From NCBI RefSeq assembly GCF_039969785.1, contig NZ_JBDVNC010000036.1:1-64000 (forward strand): a stretch of DNA of 64,000 bases, read 5' to 3'. A program made the position numbers and the translations under genes. Below are positions 17,895 to 27,128 of this stretch, piece after piece (position 1 is the first letter of the stretch; every line of letters begins with the position of its first letter). This DNA comes from Shimia sp039969785. GTDB lineage: Bacteria > Pseudomonadota > Alphaproteobacteria > Rhodobacterales > Rhodobacteraceae. A model generated the notes under the pieces. The model saw only the letters and a list, made by a program, of their open reading frames with translations. It searched no databases and had not been told where the DNA came from.

Positions 17895-19016
17895 ATGAGC
17901 CGTAACATTCTTTTTCTAACCGGCACACGCGCCGATTTTGGCAAGCTCAAACCGCTGGCCATCGCTTTGCGCGACGCGGGTTTCGGCATTTCATTTTTCG
18001 TGACGGGCATGCACATGCTGGACCGCTACGGGCGCACCAAGATCGAAGTGCACCGCCTGCCCGGTGTGACCAAACATGAATACCTGAACCAACGCCCGGG
18101 CGATCCTCAGGACATCGTTTTGGCGAAAACTGTCGTGGGGTTTTCCGACTATATCACTGAAACTCGCCCCGATCTTGTGGTGGTGCATGGCGACCGGATC
18201 GAAGCGCTCGCAGGCGCGCTTGTCGCAGCAACCAACTATATTCCGTGCGCCCATATCGAAGGTGGCGAGGTTTCCGGCACGATCGACGAGATCTACCGCC
18301 ACTGCAACACCAAACTTGCCAGTCATCATTTCGTCTCCTCTCAGGATGCCAAACGTCGCGTGATGGCCATGGGAGAACCCTCCGGTTCTGTGCATGTTAT
18401 CGGGTCGCCGGAGCTTGATTTTCACGCCGATAGCTCGGGCGTGACGCTGGATGAGGTGAAAGACCACTACGATATCCCGTTTGAAGAATTTGGTATTGTG
18501 GTGTTTCACCCTGTCACGTCCGAACAAGCCACAATGGGTGCACAAGCCCACGCTCTGTTTGGCGAACTGGACGCATCCGGGCGCAATTTCATCGTTATCG
18601 CACCAAATAATGACCCCGGATCCGAGGATATATTTGCCGTTCTGGACGCCTTGCCACCTGAGCGGTTTCGTCAATATCCCTCAATGCGGTTCAATCACTT
18701 TTCCGAACTGATGAAGAACGCCGCCTGCATGTTGGGCAACTCCAGCGCAGGCGTACGCGAAGCTCCTTTTCTGGGATTGCCTTCATTGGACATAGGCACC
18801 CGCCAAACCAATCGGGCACAGTCGGACTCGGTGTTTTCCTGTCCTGCCACTGACCAGGCCGCAATTGCCGATTTCCTGACCACACAATGGGGTCAACGTC
18901 ACGCACCCCATACCGGGTTTGGCGAAGGCCGCGCGGCTGATCGATTTGTCACTGCGCTGGAGGATGACACCTTTTGGACTCAAGCCTTGCAAAAAGCATT
19001 CCACGACCCCGATTAA
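17895..19016 (+). CDS. UDP-N-acetylglucosamine 2-epimerase (hydrolysing), NeuC/LegG type
   Basis: 373 residues. NILFLTGTRADFGKLKPLA at the N-terminus, LVVVHGDRIEALAGALVA, PCAHIEGGEVSGTIDEIYRH and GNSSAGVREAPFLG near the C-terminus match hydrolysing 2-epimerases that release a free ManNAc-type sugar for NeuB. It supplies the substrate for the synthase encoded at 14522-15565. It lies in opposite orientation to the gene set that follows, and its last four bases overlap the end of the convergent Gfo/Idh gene. Confidence 0.92.
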   Translation: MSRNILFLTGTRADFGKLKPLAIALRDAGFGISFFVTGMHMLDRYGRTKIEVHRLPGVTKHEYLNQRPGDPQDIVLAKTVVGFSDYITETRPDLVVVHGDRIEALAGALVAATNYIPCAHIEGGEVSGTIDEIYRHCNTKLASHHFVSSQDAKRRVMAMGEPSGSVHVIGSPELDFHADSSGVTLDEVKDHYDIPFEEFGIVVFHPVTSEQATMGAQAHALFGELDASGRNFIVIAPNNDPGSEDIFAVLDALPPERFRQYPSMRFNHFSELMKNAACMLGNSSAGVREAPFLGLPSLDIGTRQTNRAQSDSVFSCPATDQAAIADFLTTQWGQRHAPHTGFGEGRAADRFVTALEDDTFWTQALQKAFHDPD

Positions 19017-19948
19017 GTCATATCCATATCGACAACACCGCTAAATACCCGCGTTTCCCACGCGTTGGCGATCATCAGACTGCTGGCGCGCATCCTATCA
19101 AATCGCGGCAGCAACGGATTGCCCGAGCCATTTTGCCCACGCACCGACGCCAGAAAGTCCCGCATGGCGTCCATAAACATATCGTTGCGCTCAAACGTGT
19201 AAGGCATGTGTGTTTCGCCCGTCCCGTCTGCGATACGCATCTCGGGGCCCAGGAAATCCAGATCGATGATCGCGTCTGTGCCCCTAAGCGCCGCGCGGCG
19301 CACTGAGACAGGTGCAACATAATCTACCGCGACTGACCCAATTGTGCCGCTCCCCGATGCCAGCGACAGCCGAGACGAAAAATCCACGCCCGGGAATGCC
19401 GCATGCCCGACAGCATCACAAGATTTTAGGTTCAGATCAGGGAACAAGGCCATCGCCATGTCGATCTCATGACACAAGTCAAGCAACACGCCACCGCCTT
19501 CGGGCTCTGCGGCATAGCTTCCCGCAAACGACCAGTTCTCGCGCCACTGGCGCACATCATGACCAATCTCAAAGGAAAACCCGTAAATCCCGGACAGGTC
19601 CCGTTCAACCAAATCACGCATGGCCGGGTGATATCGCATCATGAATCCAACCATGGATCGATCAGCCACTGCAGCCCCGGCTGCATGTATCGCTTCGGCC
19701 TGAGCCACACGCCATGCTAACGGCTTTTCCGCATAAAACGGCCATCCTTGCGCGGCGCACATCTCGATCAGCTCAAGTCGAATTGGTGTAGACGTGGCAA
19801 TCACCACCGCCTCGATATCGCCGCGTTTTTCAAACGCGATCTCGTCGAACCCACGCCACCCGATCAAGTCGGTCCGCTCGCCAAGGCTCTCCAGATTGGC
19901 CGCGTGACGACGCCCGATAGATCCGGCACCGATGACCGCAATCACCAC
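19013..19948 (-). CDS. Gfo/Idh/MocA-family oxidoreductase (PtmF-like position)
   Basis: 311 residues. The Rossmann dinucleotide motif VIAVIGAGSIGRRHAANL opens the protein, EKPLAW carries the conserved Lys of the family, and YHPAMRDL and GGVLLDLCHEIDMA follow in the substrate domain. It starts seven bases inside the end of the SDR gene. An adjacent Gfo/Idh, SDR and CMP-sugar synthetase trio is the arrangement of ptmF, ptmA and ptmB in Campylobacter legionaminate loci; assignment here is by neighbourhood only. Confidence 0.88.
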   Translation of the reverse strand: MVIAVIGAGSIGRRHAANLESLGERTDLIGWRGFDEIAFEKRGDIEAVVIATSTPIRLELIEMCAAQGWPFYAEKPLAWRVAQAEAIHAAGAAVADRSMVGFMMRYHPAMRDLVERDLSGIYGFSFEIGHDVRQWRENWSFAGSYAAEPEGGGVLLDLCHEIDMAMALFPDLNLKSCDAVGHAAFPGVDFSSRLSLASGSGTIGSVAVDYVAPVSVRRAALRGTDAIIDLDFLGPEMRIADGTGETHMPYTFERNDMFMDAMRDFLASVRGQNGSGNPLLPRFDRMRASSLMIANAWETRVFSGVVDMDMT

Positions 19949-20733
19949 GCCGAAAAACCACCATCAACATTGACCATCTGCCCGGTCATATGCCCGGCCT
20001 GATTGCTGCATAAAAACAGCATGACATCGGCAATTTCATCCGGCTGTGCCATGCGGTTTTGCATGATCAACTCGCCCACACGGCGCTGAAACTCTTCCGA
20101 ATGTCCATTGAACACCGCACCCGGCGATATCGTGTTCACCGTTGCATCCCGTTTGGCCCAATACCCGGCAAGCCAGACCGTCAACCCATGTATCCCCGCC
20201 TTGCTGACGCCATAGGCCGAGAAATTTTTGAACGGCATGCCGTCATATATCGGGTGATGCGCACCATTCAGAGCGTACATCGACGCCACATTGACCAGCG
20301 CCGCAGGCCATTTGCCGATAATGTCCCGGTCCATCTGACGTGCCACCATGAAGGCCCCGGTTAGATTGGTACGCATGGTGCGTTCAAAATCATGCACCGT
20401 GGTGTCGGCAAAATCCGGGAATGGCTTGCCCGCCCCCATCAACATCTCACCAGTGATGGCGGCATTGTTCAACACAACATTGGGTTTCCAGCCATCAGCC
20501 ATCACCCGCTGAAAGATTGATGTAACCTGTTCTTCGTCACCCACATCCATGTGGTAGAAACCGAAATTGGGGTTGTCGCCATGCGCCTCAACCAATCCGT
20601 CCGCACGCGCGCCTTCCAGATCGGTCGCCACAACCTTGGCCCCGGCGTCCAGCATCCGGCGCACATAGGTTGAACCCAATACCCCGCCAGAGCCGGTGAT
20701 GAAAATGGTGCGGTCGCTCAGTTGATTGGTCAT
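19942..20733 (-). CDS. short-chain dehydrogenase/reductase (PtmA-like position)
   Basis: 263 residues. The nucleotide motif TGSGGVLGSTYVRRML, NNAAITGE (for NNAG), the catalytic Ser in VNVASMYAL and YGVSK (Tyr-x-x-x-Lys), and the C-terminal GQMVNVDGGFSAW mark a classical SDR. It sits seven bases behind the cytidylyltransferase gene and overlaps the Gfo/Idh gene. A role in making or oxidising the nonulosonate precursor is inferred from this context. Confidence 0.9.
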   Translation of the reverse strand: MTNQLSDRTIFITGSGGVLGSTYVRRMLDAGAKVVATDLEGARADGLVEAHGDNPNFGFYHMDVGDEEQVTSIFQRVMADGWKPNVVLNNAAITGEMLMGAGKPFPDFADTTVHDFERTMRTNLTGAFMVARQMDRDIIGKWPAALVNVASMYALNGAHHPIYDGMPFKNFSAYGVSKAGIHGLTVWLAGYWAKRDATVNTISPGAVFNGHSEEFQRRVGELIMQNRMAQPDEIADVMLFLCSNQAGHMTGQMVNVDGGFSAW

Positions 20734-20740
20734 GGCATCC

Positions 20741-21442
20741 TCAATTGCTGTTCAGGCGGTCATTCATCAGAAATTCCACCAGCTTGAAATCCAGCGGCGC
20801 GTCAATATCCACACAGCGTTCCGGTGGCATCTCGAACGGGATCACACGCCCCTCATAGATGGTCTCAGCGCGGCGCAGATAGCTCGGATCAACCACATAG
20901 GTGCTGGCGGCGTGTTCATAAACGGTTGGCGCTGCTTGTCGTGCCCAGACCCCCCCGGGCAAGGGTTTGGAAACATGCAACGCGCCGGTTTCGTCCGGTT
21001 CTACCAGATTGAAATAAGGATTCTTGCGCGCTTCACACACGCTCATCACCATATCCGGCTTTTGGGCGGCAAACAGATCCAACGCCCCACCAATATCCTC
21101 GGGCAACCGCAAAGGTGCTGTACAATCCAGATCCAGAAACGCCGTTACATTTTGCGCCAATGCGGCCTGCCCGGCCTCAAGCGCATGTTGCCAAACGCCC
21201 CATTTCGGGGCCTCATCCGTAGCAAGATGCGCGGGCCGTAACCCTATATCCAACGCTCCCTTAGCGACCGCATGCGCATACATCGCCTCATCATCCGTCG
21301 ACACCACCACCGCATCAACCTGCGGGTGCTCCAACATCTGATCCAACGACCAGTCGATCAACGGCTTGCCACACAGGTCCCGGAAATTCTTACCTGGTAC
21401 GCCCTTTGACCCTTTTCGGGCTCCGATATGCCCCAAGATCAT
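20741..21442 (-). CDS. CMP-nonulosonate cytidylyltransferase (NeuA/PtmB type)
   Basis: 233 residues of the cytidylyltransferase family: GARKGSKGVPGKNFRDLCGK is the CTP-binding signature, VVVSTDDEAMYAHA and ATDEAPKWGVWQHALE follow, and FLDLDCTAPLRLPEDI carries the acidic metal ligands. It activates the keto-sugar made by the NeuB protein as its CMP form for transfer to the glycan. ATG overlaps the stop of the preceding glycosyltransferase gene (ATGA). Kdo activation (KdsB) is less likely given the NeuB and NeuC genes nearby. Confidence 0.88.
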   Translation of the reverse strand: MILGHIGARKGSKGVPGKNFRDLCGKPLIDWSLDQMLEHPQVDAVVVSTDDEAMYAHAVAKGALDIGLRPAHLATDEAPKWGVWQHALEAGQAALAQNVTAFLDLDCTAPLRLPEDIGGALDLFAAQKPDMVMSVCEARKNPYFNLVEPDETGALHVSKPLPGGVWARQAAPTVYEHAASTYVVDPSYLRRAETIYEGRVIPFEMPPERCVDIDAPLDFKLVEFLMNDRLNSN

Positions 21443-22332
21443 TGCGCGGGCTCCTCTTCATCTTGCTGAATTGCTTTGTAATACGTCATCAGGCGTCCCT
21501 TAAGCGGGCCAATCGCCTTTTCCGACCAGATCAAAATGCGCCCCTTTCGGTCCACAACCCGGCCTCCCTCGGGCATCTCCAAAAGAGCCTGACCTTTGAC
21601 CTCGATCCCCGGCAGCGTCACGGCCAGCAGCCCGGCCCATCGCGCCCGCACCCATGGCATGGACGCCCGCAGATAAATCAGCCAAGGCCAGGGCAACATG
21701 AACTCAGTCGGGAATTTCACAGCCATTCGGCGCGGAATAGCCTGCAAATGTGCCTGCGCAGCCCAGCTCATGAAACGTTCATCTGCAATCATCGGGCGCA
21801 CACCGTGATCTCCGTGCTCCGCCTGAAGCGCCCGGAATTTTGCCGCGACATACCCACATTCGCGTGGATGATAGACCACAATTGACGAGTTGCCGCGTGC
21901 GTATTTTCGCTTGTCAGTCAACCGCCACGCCAACCGCCCAAGCGCACCAATGGGCAGCATCGCACTCTGAAACAGCACCAACCCTTTAGGGCTTTTGGGG
22001 ACATCCAGAAAGCGGGCCATGTCACCAAACACAACCGTATCGATATCGATGTATATCGCGGGCAGATCATCCGGCACGATGCTGTCTTCAAACATCACCA
22101 ACTTGGCCTGACAACCACCACCCCGCATTTCCGGGCGCATAAAAAACTCAGGAATGCGCCGCTGCACAATTTCTGCGTCCAATCCTTCACGATCCCGATC
22201 AGTGATCAGAACCGTGCGAAAAGGCCGACTGGCATGGGCGCGAACCGTGTCGATCAAATGCGCAACTTCTTTCACGCCGTATTTGGTGCCCCAAAGGACC
22301 AGAACCAGTTGCCATTCCGCTTTCGCATTCAT
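21439..22332 (-). CDS. DxD glycosyltransferase, GT8-like, paralogue of the 16967 gene
   Basis: 297 residues from the ATG at 22332, which has AAAGGA upstream; an in-frame GTG 12 codons earlier is possible. WQLVLVLWGTKYGVKEV, FRTVLITDRDREGLDAEI, AIYIDIDTVVFGDMARF (Asp96-x-Asp98) and SSIVVYHP show the same GT-A layout as the gene at 16967. A hydrophobic, proline- and tryptophan-rich stretch (about 208-232) may touch the membrane. It is the first gene of the minus-strand run that makes the CMP-sugar, so transfer of that sugar or a neighbouring residue is plausible. Confidence 0.8.
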   Translation of the reverse strand: MNAKAEWQLVLVLWGTKYGVKEVAHLIDTVRAHASRPFRTVLITDRDREGLDAEIVQRRIPEFFMRPEMRGGGCQAKLVMFEDSIVPDDLPAIYIDIDTVVFGDMARFLDVPKSPKGLVLFQSAMLPIGALGRLAWRLTDKRKYARGNSSIVVYHPRECGYVAAKFRALQAEHGDHGVRPMIADERFMSWAAQAHLQAIPRRMAVKFPTEFMLPWPWLIYLRASMPWVRARWAGLLAVTLPGIEVKGQALLEMPEGGRVVDRKGRILIWSEKAIGPLKGRLMTYYKAIQQDEEEPAQ

Positions 22333-22487
22333 CGCTGACGGGTCCTTTGATCCATTTCGTGCCTGCACTCAATTAAGTGGACCATATTATTGTTGCAACC
22401 TCAAACCACTTGCGCAGTTTTCTTGCGCTTACTAAGTATCGGGCGGCGTCAGGTTTTGACGCGCCAAAGAGACCAGCACGCACCGCC

Positions 22488-23384
22488 ATGAAAACACGCA
22501 TTCAGACATTTGTTCACTGGTTGTCCGACCTTGTGTTTCGCGGGTTTCTTGGGCTGATGCGCCTGCTGCCCTATGACACGCGATTACATGTTGGCGGATT
22601 GGTGGCCACCAAAGTCATTGCACCACTTACCGGCACGCGACGCCGCATTCGCAAAAATCTGTCCATTGCGCTGCCCGACCTCACACTAGACGAGGTAAAA
22701 CGCATTGTCTCGGGCGTGCCATACAACATGGGCCGCACGCTGATGGAGTTCTACTCTCCACACGAGTTTTCCGAGCGTGTGCAACGGCTTGAGCTTGACG
22801 GCGTTGGTATGCCTGCCATTACAAAGGCCCAGGAAGAGGGTCGCGGCGTTATGCTGATCACCGGCCATATCGGCAATTACGAGGCGGTCAACGCCGCCTT
22901 TATCGGGCGCGGCTATCAAATTGGCGGCCTCTACAAGAAAATGTCCAACCCCTATTTCAACAAGCATTACGTTGCGGCCATGGCCGCCATTGGTGAACCC
23001 TTATTCGAGCGGGGACGCCGGGGCATGGCAGCAATGGTCAAACATCTGCGCTCTGGCGGAATGGTTGGCCTGATCCTGGATCAGCGCATGAACGACGCCC
23101 CGATCCTTGAATTTATGGGCAAGCCCGCCCGAACGGCTTTGTCGGCGGCTGAAATGGCGTTGAAATACAATGCCTTGATTGTGCCCTGCTATGCCATCCG
23201 TCAGGCCGACGGCAGTTTTGATATAATTGTTGAGACACCCATCGAACCAGACACGGCCGAGAACATGACGCAACAGCTCAATAACAGCCTTGAGGTTCAG
23301 GTGCGCGCCCATCCGGAACAATGGATGTGGACCCATAACCGTTGGAAAAACGCTGGAAATGCCACACCTGACGATCGCCTCTGA
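22488..23384 (+). CDS. LpxL/HtrB-type lysophospholipid acyltransferase
   Basis: 298 residues from the ATG at 22488; the frame is open further upstream without family sequence. N-terminal membrane anchor region, then VMLITGHIGNYEAVNAAF with the H-x4-E acyltransferase motif, GGLYKKMSNPYFN, GLILDQRMNDAPIL and the C-terminal HPEQWMWTHNRW. These proteins add secondary acyl chains to Kdo2-lipid A. This fits the GT30 pair 8 kb upstream. It is divergent from the glycosyltransferase gene, with about 155 bp between the starts. Confidence 0.9.
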   Translation: MKTRIQTFVHWLSDLVFRGFLGLMRLLPYDTRLHVGGLVATKVIAPLTGTRRRIRKNLSIALPDLTLDEVKRIVSGVPYNMGRTLMEFYSPHEFSERVQRLELDGVGMPAITKAQEEGRGVMLITGHIGNYEAVNAAFIGRGYQIGGLYKKMSNPYFNKHYVAAMAAIGEPLFERGRRGMAAMVKHLRSGGMVGLILDQRMNDAPILEFMGKPARTALSAAEMALKYNALIVPCYAIRQADGSFDIIVETPIEPDTAENMTQQLNNSLEVQVRAHPEQWMWTHNRWKNAGNATPDDRL

Positions 23385-23506
23385 TCCGCCTTTCCGGGCA
23401 AAACACCAAGAAATCACCGCAATTTCGCAAGAATAATACCGTTAACGGTCCTCATATTGGTGCTGTGACCACTGCTCGCCGGTCACGTTGCCAATGGAGA
23501 CTTCCA

Positions 23507-23689
23507 GTGAAACACGTGCCCCCTTCGGCACTCGCGCCCAAGCGGCGTCATGCCCGTCTGTTCGAACTGATCCGTCAGGAACATCTTGCCGCATCGCCGC
23601 AATCGCGGGCTAAACCAGACACTGCGTCTGCAGACATGCTCACAGATTTTTTGAAATCCGCCTCAGCGTCGCTGCACAAAAGACCTTAG
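23507..23689 (+). CDS. small basic hypothetical protein (60 aa)
   Basis: A GTG start with AATGGAGA about nine bases upstream opens a 60-residue frame rich in Lys, Arg, His, Ala and Ser (KHVPPSALAPKRRHARLFE and MLTDFLKSASASLHKRP). It ends in a four-base convergent overlap with rlmE, a common arrangement in compact genomes. No domain is recognisable. It may be a real small protein, but base composition alone could produce it. Confidence 0.4.
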   Translation: MKHVPPSALAPKRRHARLFELIRQEHLAASPQSRAKPDTASADMLTDFLKSASASLHKRP

Positions 23690-24408
23690 ATATCCCCCCT
23701 AAAACCAGACGCTACAACGAATTTTTCCGAACTGTCAGATCGGCTGGCAGGGGGTTTCACATTCGCGACCTTGGTAAATTTCTGCTTTAGCAGCTTTTGC
23801 AGCTCACCTTCGGCGCCACCGGCCAGAACCTTGGCCACAAATGTGCCGCCCTCTTCCAGAACATCAAATGCAAAATATGCAGCCGCTTCGCACAGCGACA
23901 TGATCCGCAAATGGTCTGTCTGTTTGTGACCGGAACTTGATGCCGCCATGTCGCTCATCACGACATCGGCCTTACCACCCAGCCATTCCTTGACCTGATA
24001 ATCAGCACCTTCATCCATGAAATCCAACACATAAAGATCGCACCCGGCAATGGGCTCCACCTCTTGCAAATCTACTCCCAGAATGGTGCCAACTTTCTTG
24101 CCGGACTTCTCACCCAGCGCATTCACCCGAGGCACTGCAATCTGACACCAGCCACCGGGCGCACAGCCCAGATCAACAACGCGCGCACCGGGCACCAAAA
24201 ACCGGTACTTATCATCCAATTCCATGATCTTGAACGCCGCACGCCCGCGATAGCCTTCTGCCTGCGCTCGCGCCACATAGGGATCATTCAACTGACGCTG
24301 CAACCAAAGCGTTGAACTCAGCTTGCGTCCACGCGCCGTTTTGACCTTTACGGTCAAATCGCGTCGTCCGCGCCCTGATGTGTTCTTGCCTGTCGGTTTC
24401 TTCGCCAT
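23686..24408 (-). CDS. rlmE: 23S rRNA (uridine-2'-O)-methyltransferase RlmE/FtsJ
   Basis: 240 residues from the ATG at 24408 (Met4 of the longest frame). The basic N-terminus is followed by RAAFKIMELDDKY with the first catalytic Lys, VVDLGCAPGGWCQIA (SAM motif I), DVVMSDMAASSSGHKQTDH with the catalytic Asp, GTFVAKVLAGG with the second Lys, and SSEKFVVASGF with the Glu, completing the K-D-K-E tetrad. It methylates U2552 of 23S rRNA late in large-subunit assembly. It lies 95 bp behind the ppx gene on the same strand. Confidence 0.94.
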   Translation of the reverse strand: MAKKPTGKNTSGRGRRDLTVKVKTARGRKLSSTLWLQRQLNDPYVARAQAEGYRGRAAFKIMELDDKYRFLVPGARVVDLGCAPGGWCQIAVPRVNALGEKSGKKVGTILGVDLQEVEPIAGCDLYVLDFMDEGADYQVKEWLGGKADVVMSDMAASSSGHKQTDHLRIMSLCEAAAYFAFDVLEEGGTFVAKVLAGGAEGELQKLLKQKFTKVANVKPPASRSDSSEKFVVASGFRGDI

Positions 24409-24502
24409 GTCATGCACTCCAATGCAGAGGGCCGTTTACCGGGACCTGACGGATAAGGCAAACGTCATGCGCGACATTGCCCGAAAAACGGGGAAACAAA
24501 CC

Positions 24503-25615
24503 TTAGAACGGCCCGTCTTCCAGCACCCCATCCATACTCATCTGGGCATAAAGAAGCCCTTCGCGCAGGCCGCGATCCGCAACAGACAACCGGTTTGTCG
24601 GCCAGCATCTTAAAAGCGCCTGCAAAATTGCAGATCCGCTCATGATCAGGGCCTGACGGTCCTGCCCGATGCGCGGGTCCTGACGGCGCCCTTTGGGACC
24701 CAGCGCAAGATAGCCACGGATCACCTTGTCAATCTGATCGCTGGTCATGCGCAGCCCGTCCACTTTGGTCCGGTCATAGCGGCGCAATCCCAGATGGCTC
24801 GCGGCCACGGTTGTAACTGTACCGCTGGTGCCGATGATCTGAAATCCTTCGCTGGACGGAATGTCCTTGTACGGTGCGAACTCCGCCAGATTTTCCTCAA
24901 AAAACCAGCTCATCAGCGCAAACCGCGCAGAATCGTCTTCAACATCCCGGAATTGATCCCGCAAGGTCGCAACACCCAGCGGCACACTGATCCAATCCAC
25001 AACTTTGGCAGCCGGAAACGGGCTTTCGGCACTGTGAAACCCACTGCGCAACCGCATGATCGCGCGGGGTCGCTCAACTTTTGGCACCGCCGTCAGATCG
25101 ATCCACACCAATTCAGTAGACCCGCCGCCTATATCCACCACCAAAAGCTGTTCCGTCTTTGTACTGACCAGTGGCGCACAGGAAATCACCGCCAGACGCG
25201 CCTCTTCCTCGGGCTCGATGATCTCTAACTGCAATCCGGTTTCCCGGTGGACCTGCCGAATAAAATCCCGTGCGTTTTTGGCACGCCGACAGGCTTCGGT
25301 TGCCACCAGACGCATCCGGCGCACCTTGTGCCGTTTCAGTTTCTGCTGACAGATGCGCAGTGCTTGAATCGTGCGACGCATCGACCCGCGTGACAAACGC
25401 CCGGTCGATTCCAAACCCGACCCAAGCTGGACGGATTTGGAAAAACTATCAACCACATGGAACTGATTTCCCTTGGGTTGGGCAACCAGCATGCGACAAC
25501 TATTCGTACCCAAATCCAGCGCAGCATAAAGCTCGCTGGGATCGGGCGGTTTCGGCGCGGGGCTCTCGACCGGTTTCAGGATTGCGCCCGCACCTTTGGG
25601 ACGCTTGGGCGTCAT
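24503..25615 (-). CDS. Ppx/GppA family phosphatase
   Basis: 370 residues of the ASKHA fold: YAALDLGTNSCRMLV (phosphate-1 motif), ATEACRRAKNARDFIRQV, LLVVDIGGGSTELVW (phosphate-2), and IIGTSGTVTTVAA (adenosine-side motif). Members hydrolyse inorganic polyphosphate or pppGpp; this short form lacks the long C-terminal region of E. coli Ppx. Upstream of rlmE on the same strand, a pairing common in Rhodobacteraceae. The choice between Ppx and GppA activity cannot be made here. Confidence 0.92.
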   Translation of the reverse strand: MTPKRPKGAGAILKPVESPAPKPPDPSELYAALDLGTNSCRMLVAQPKGNQFHVVDSFSKSVQLGSGLESTGRLSRGSMRRTIQALRICQQKLKRHKVRRMRLVATEACRRAKNARDFIRQVHRETGLQLEIIEPEEEARLAVISCAPLVSTKTEQLLVVDIGGGSTELVWIDLTAVPKVERPRAIMRLRSGFHSAESPFPAAKVVDWISVPLGVATLRDQFRDVEDDSARFALMSWFFEENLAEFAPYKDIPSSEGFQIIGTSGTVTTVAASHLGLRRYDRTKVDGLRMTSDQIDKVIRGYLALGPKGRRQDPRIGQDRQALIMSGSAILQALLRCWPTNRLSVADRGLREGLLYAQMSMDGVLEDGPF

Positions 25616-25878
25616 ATTGCACGCCCTCCGTTTATCGTGTTGCTTTCAACCTAGCCGCTCCCCCTGCATCCCGCAATCCCCGTCGCGCGCCTCTTCATCT
25701 TCATCATGTGTAAATTTCATGCCCTTGCCTGTGGCCAGCCCTGCCTATCTTTGGCTACAAGGCACACGACACAGCTTTCGCGTCGCGGAATGCTGTCCAG
25801 TTGTCGAAATTGTGCAAAACGGATCGGGCGGACTGTCTTACGACTGTATTACCGACACCGGAGGAATCAGAGGCCACC

Positions 25879-26175
25879 ATGCCCGACGTCACCATCGTAT
25901 ATTGGCGCGACATCCCAGCTCAGGTTATTGTGGGCAAAGGCCGTCGCGGCGCCAAGAAACAACTGGCCGAACGCTTTGAACAGGCGATCGACCGGGCGGC
26001 GATGAAAGTTGGGGCTGCGGATACGGATGCGTATCTCTCAGAATGGCGCAAAGCTGCCCCCTACCCGGTCGAAGGTGATCCGCAGGCTATCGTCGAAAGC
26101 GAAGCTGCACGGCTCGAAGCAGAATTTGATCAGGAGCGTATCAAGCAATTGATCAACAATGATGGCTGGGCATGA
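25879..26175 (+). CDS. small virulence-factor-family protein of the one-carbon operon
   Basis: 98 residues from the ATG preceded by AGAGG; the frame runs 26 codons further upstream without conserved sequence. PDVTIVYWRDIPAQVIVGKG and LAERFEQAIDRAAMK mark the small family annotated as virulence factor (PF13769-like). Its stop overlaps the start of the methylenetetrahydrofolate reductase gene (ATGA). Because this family recurs next to folate and corrinoid genes, a role in one-carbon metabolism is more likely than virulence. No catalytic residues can be assigned. Confidence 0.85.
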   Translation: MPDVTIVYWRDIPAQVIVGKGRRGAKKQLAERFEQAIDRAAMKVGAADTDAYLSEWRKAAPYPVEGDPQAIVESEAARLEAEFDQERIKQLINNDGWA

Positions 26176-27125
26176 AGCGCCCCACTTTTTTGGATACCGC
26201 AATGGCTTTGTTGAATTTCAAGCGCAAAACTGACGAGGTCAGAACCACCTCGCCCGAGGTCGAAGCCTTTTTGCAGGGCTATTCGATTGAGGTGATGCCG
26301 CGCACGGCGGCCAAGGTCGAAGATTTCCGGGCGCTATTGCCCGCCGGCACCCGCGTTTACATCGCCCACATCGAAGGCACCCCCATCGAAGAGATGGTTG
26401 CGACCGCGAAACGCCTTGCCGATGACGGCTATCCGGTCATGCCGCATTTTCCCGCGCGTATTATCAAAGATGCCGCGACTTTGGAAAACTGGATCGCGAT
26501 GTATCAGGGCGAAGCCGGTGTCGATCAGGCATTGATGCTGGCCGGTGGCGTTGAAACGCCGCATGGTGACTTTGACAGCTCAATGCAGCTTTTGGAAACC
26601 GGGTTGTTTGACAAGGCGGGATTCAAACGTCTGCATGTCGCGGGTCATCCGGAAGGCAACAAAGACATCGACCCGACTGGTGGATATGCCAATGTGAATG
26701 CGGCGCTGGAATGGAAACAGGATTTTTCACAACGCACAGATGCCGACATGGCCATCGCGACGCAATTTGCATTTGACGCCAAACCCATCATCGCATGGGC
26801 CGACGGGGTTAAAGCGGCTGGTATCGATATCCCGATCCACATTGGTATCGCGGGACCGGCCAAACTGCAGACCCTGATCAAATTCGCCATTGCCTGCGGC
26901 GTCGGCCCATCGCTCAAGGTGCTGCAAAAACGCGCCATGGATGTCACCAAGCTGTTGTTGCCGTATGAACCCAACGACATTGTGACCGAACTGGCCAACC
27001 ACAAAGCGGTTAACCCGGATTTCAACATCGACAAGGTGCACTTCTTCCCATTGGGTGGCATCAAAACCAACGCCAGCTGGGCGATCGATAATGGTGGCGC
27101 CTCTGGCACCCCGGTGAACGGCTAA
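26172..27125 (+). CDS. methylenetetrahydrofolate reductase (MetF-like)
   Basis: 317 residues forming a TIM barrel of the MetF type: EVMPRTAAKVEDF near the N-terminus, VYIAHIEGTPIEEMVATAK, YPVMPHFPAR, LMLAGGVETPHGDF, and HVAGHPEGNKDIDP, the folate/FAD-site segment; IHIGIAGPAK and FFPLGGIKTN follow. It interconverts 5,10-methylene- and 5-methyl-tetrahydrofolate. Set between the small protein and a methyltetrahydrofolate:corrinoid methyltransferase, it probably runs in the oxidative direction on methyl groups released by demethylation. That direction is inference. Confidence 0.9.
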   Translation: MKRPTFLDTAMALLNFKRKTDEVRTTSPEVEAFLQGYSIEVMPRTAAKVEDFRALLPAGTRVYIAHIEGTPIEEMVATAKRLADDGYPVMPHFPARIIKDAATLENWIAMYQGEAGVDQALMLAGGVETPHGDFDSSMQLLETGLFDKAGFKRLHVAGHPEGNKDIDPTGGYANVNAALEWKQDFSQRTDADMAIATQFAFDAKPIIAWADGVKAAGIDIPIHIGIAGPAKLQTLIKFAIACGVGPSLKVLQKRAMDVTKLLLPYEPNDIVTELANHKAVNPDFNIDKVHFFPLGGIKTNASWAIDNGGASGTPVNG

Positions 27126-27128
27126 ACG

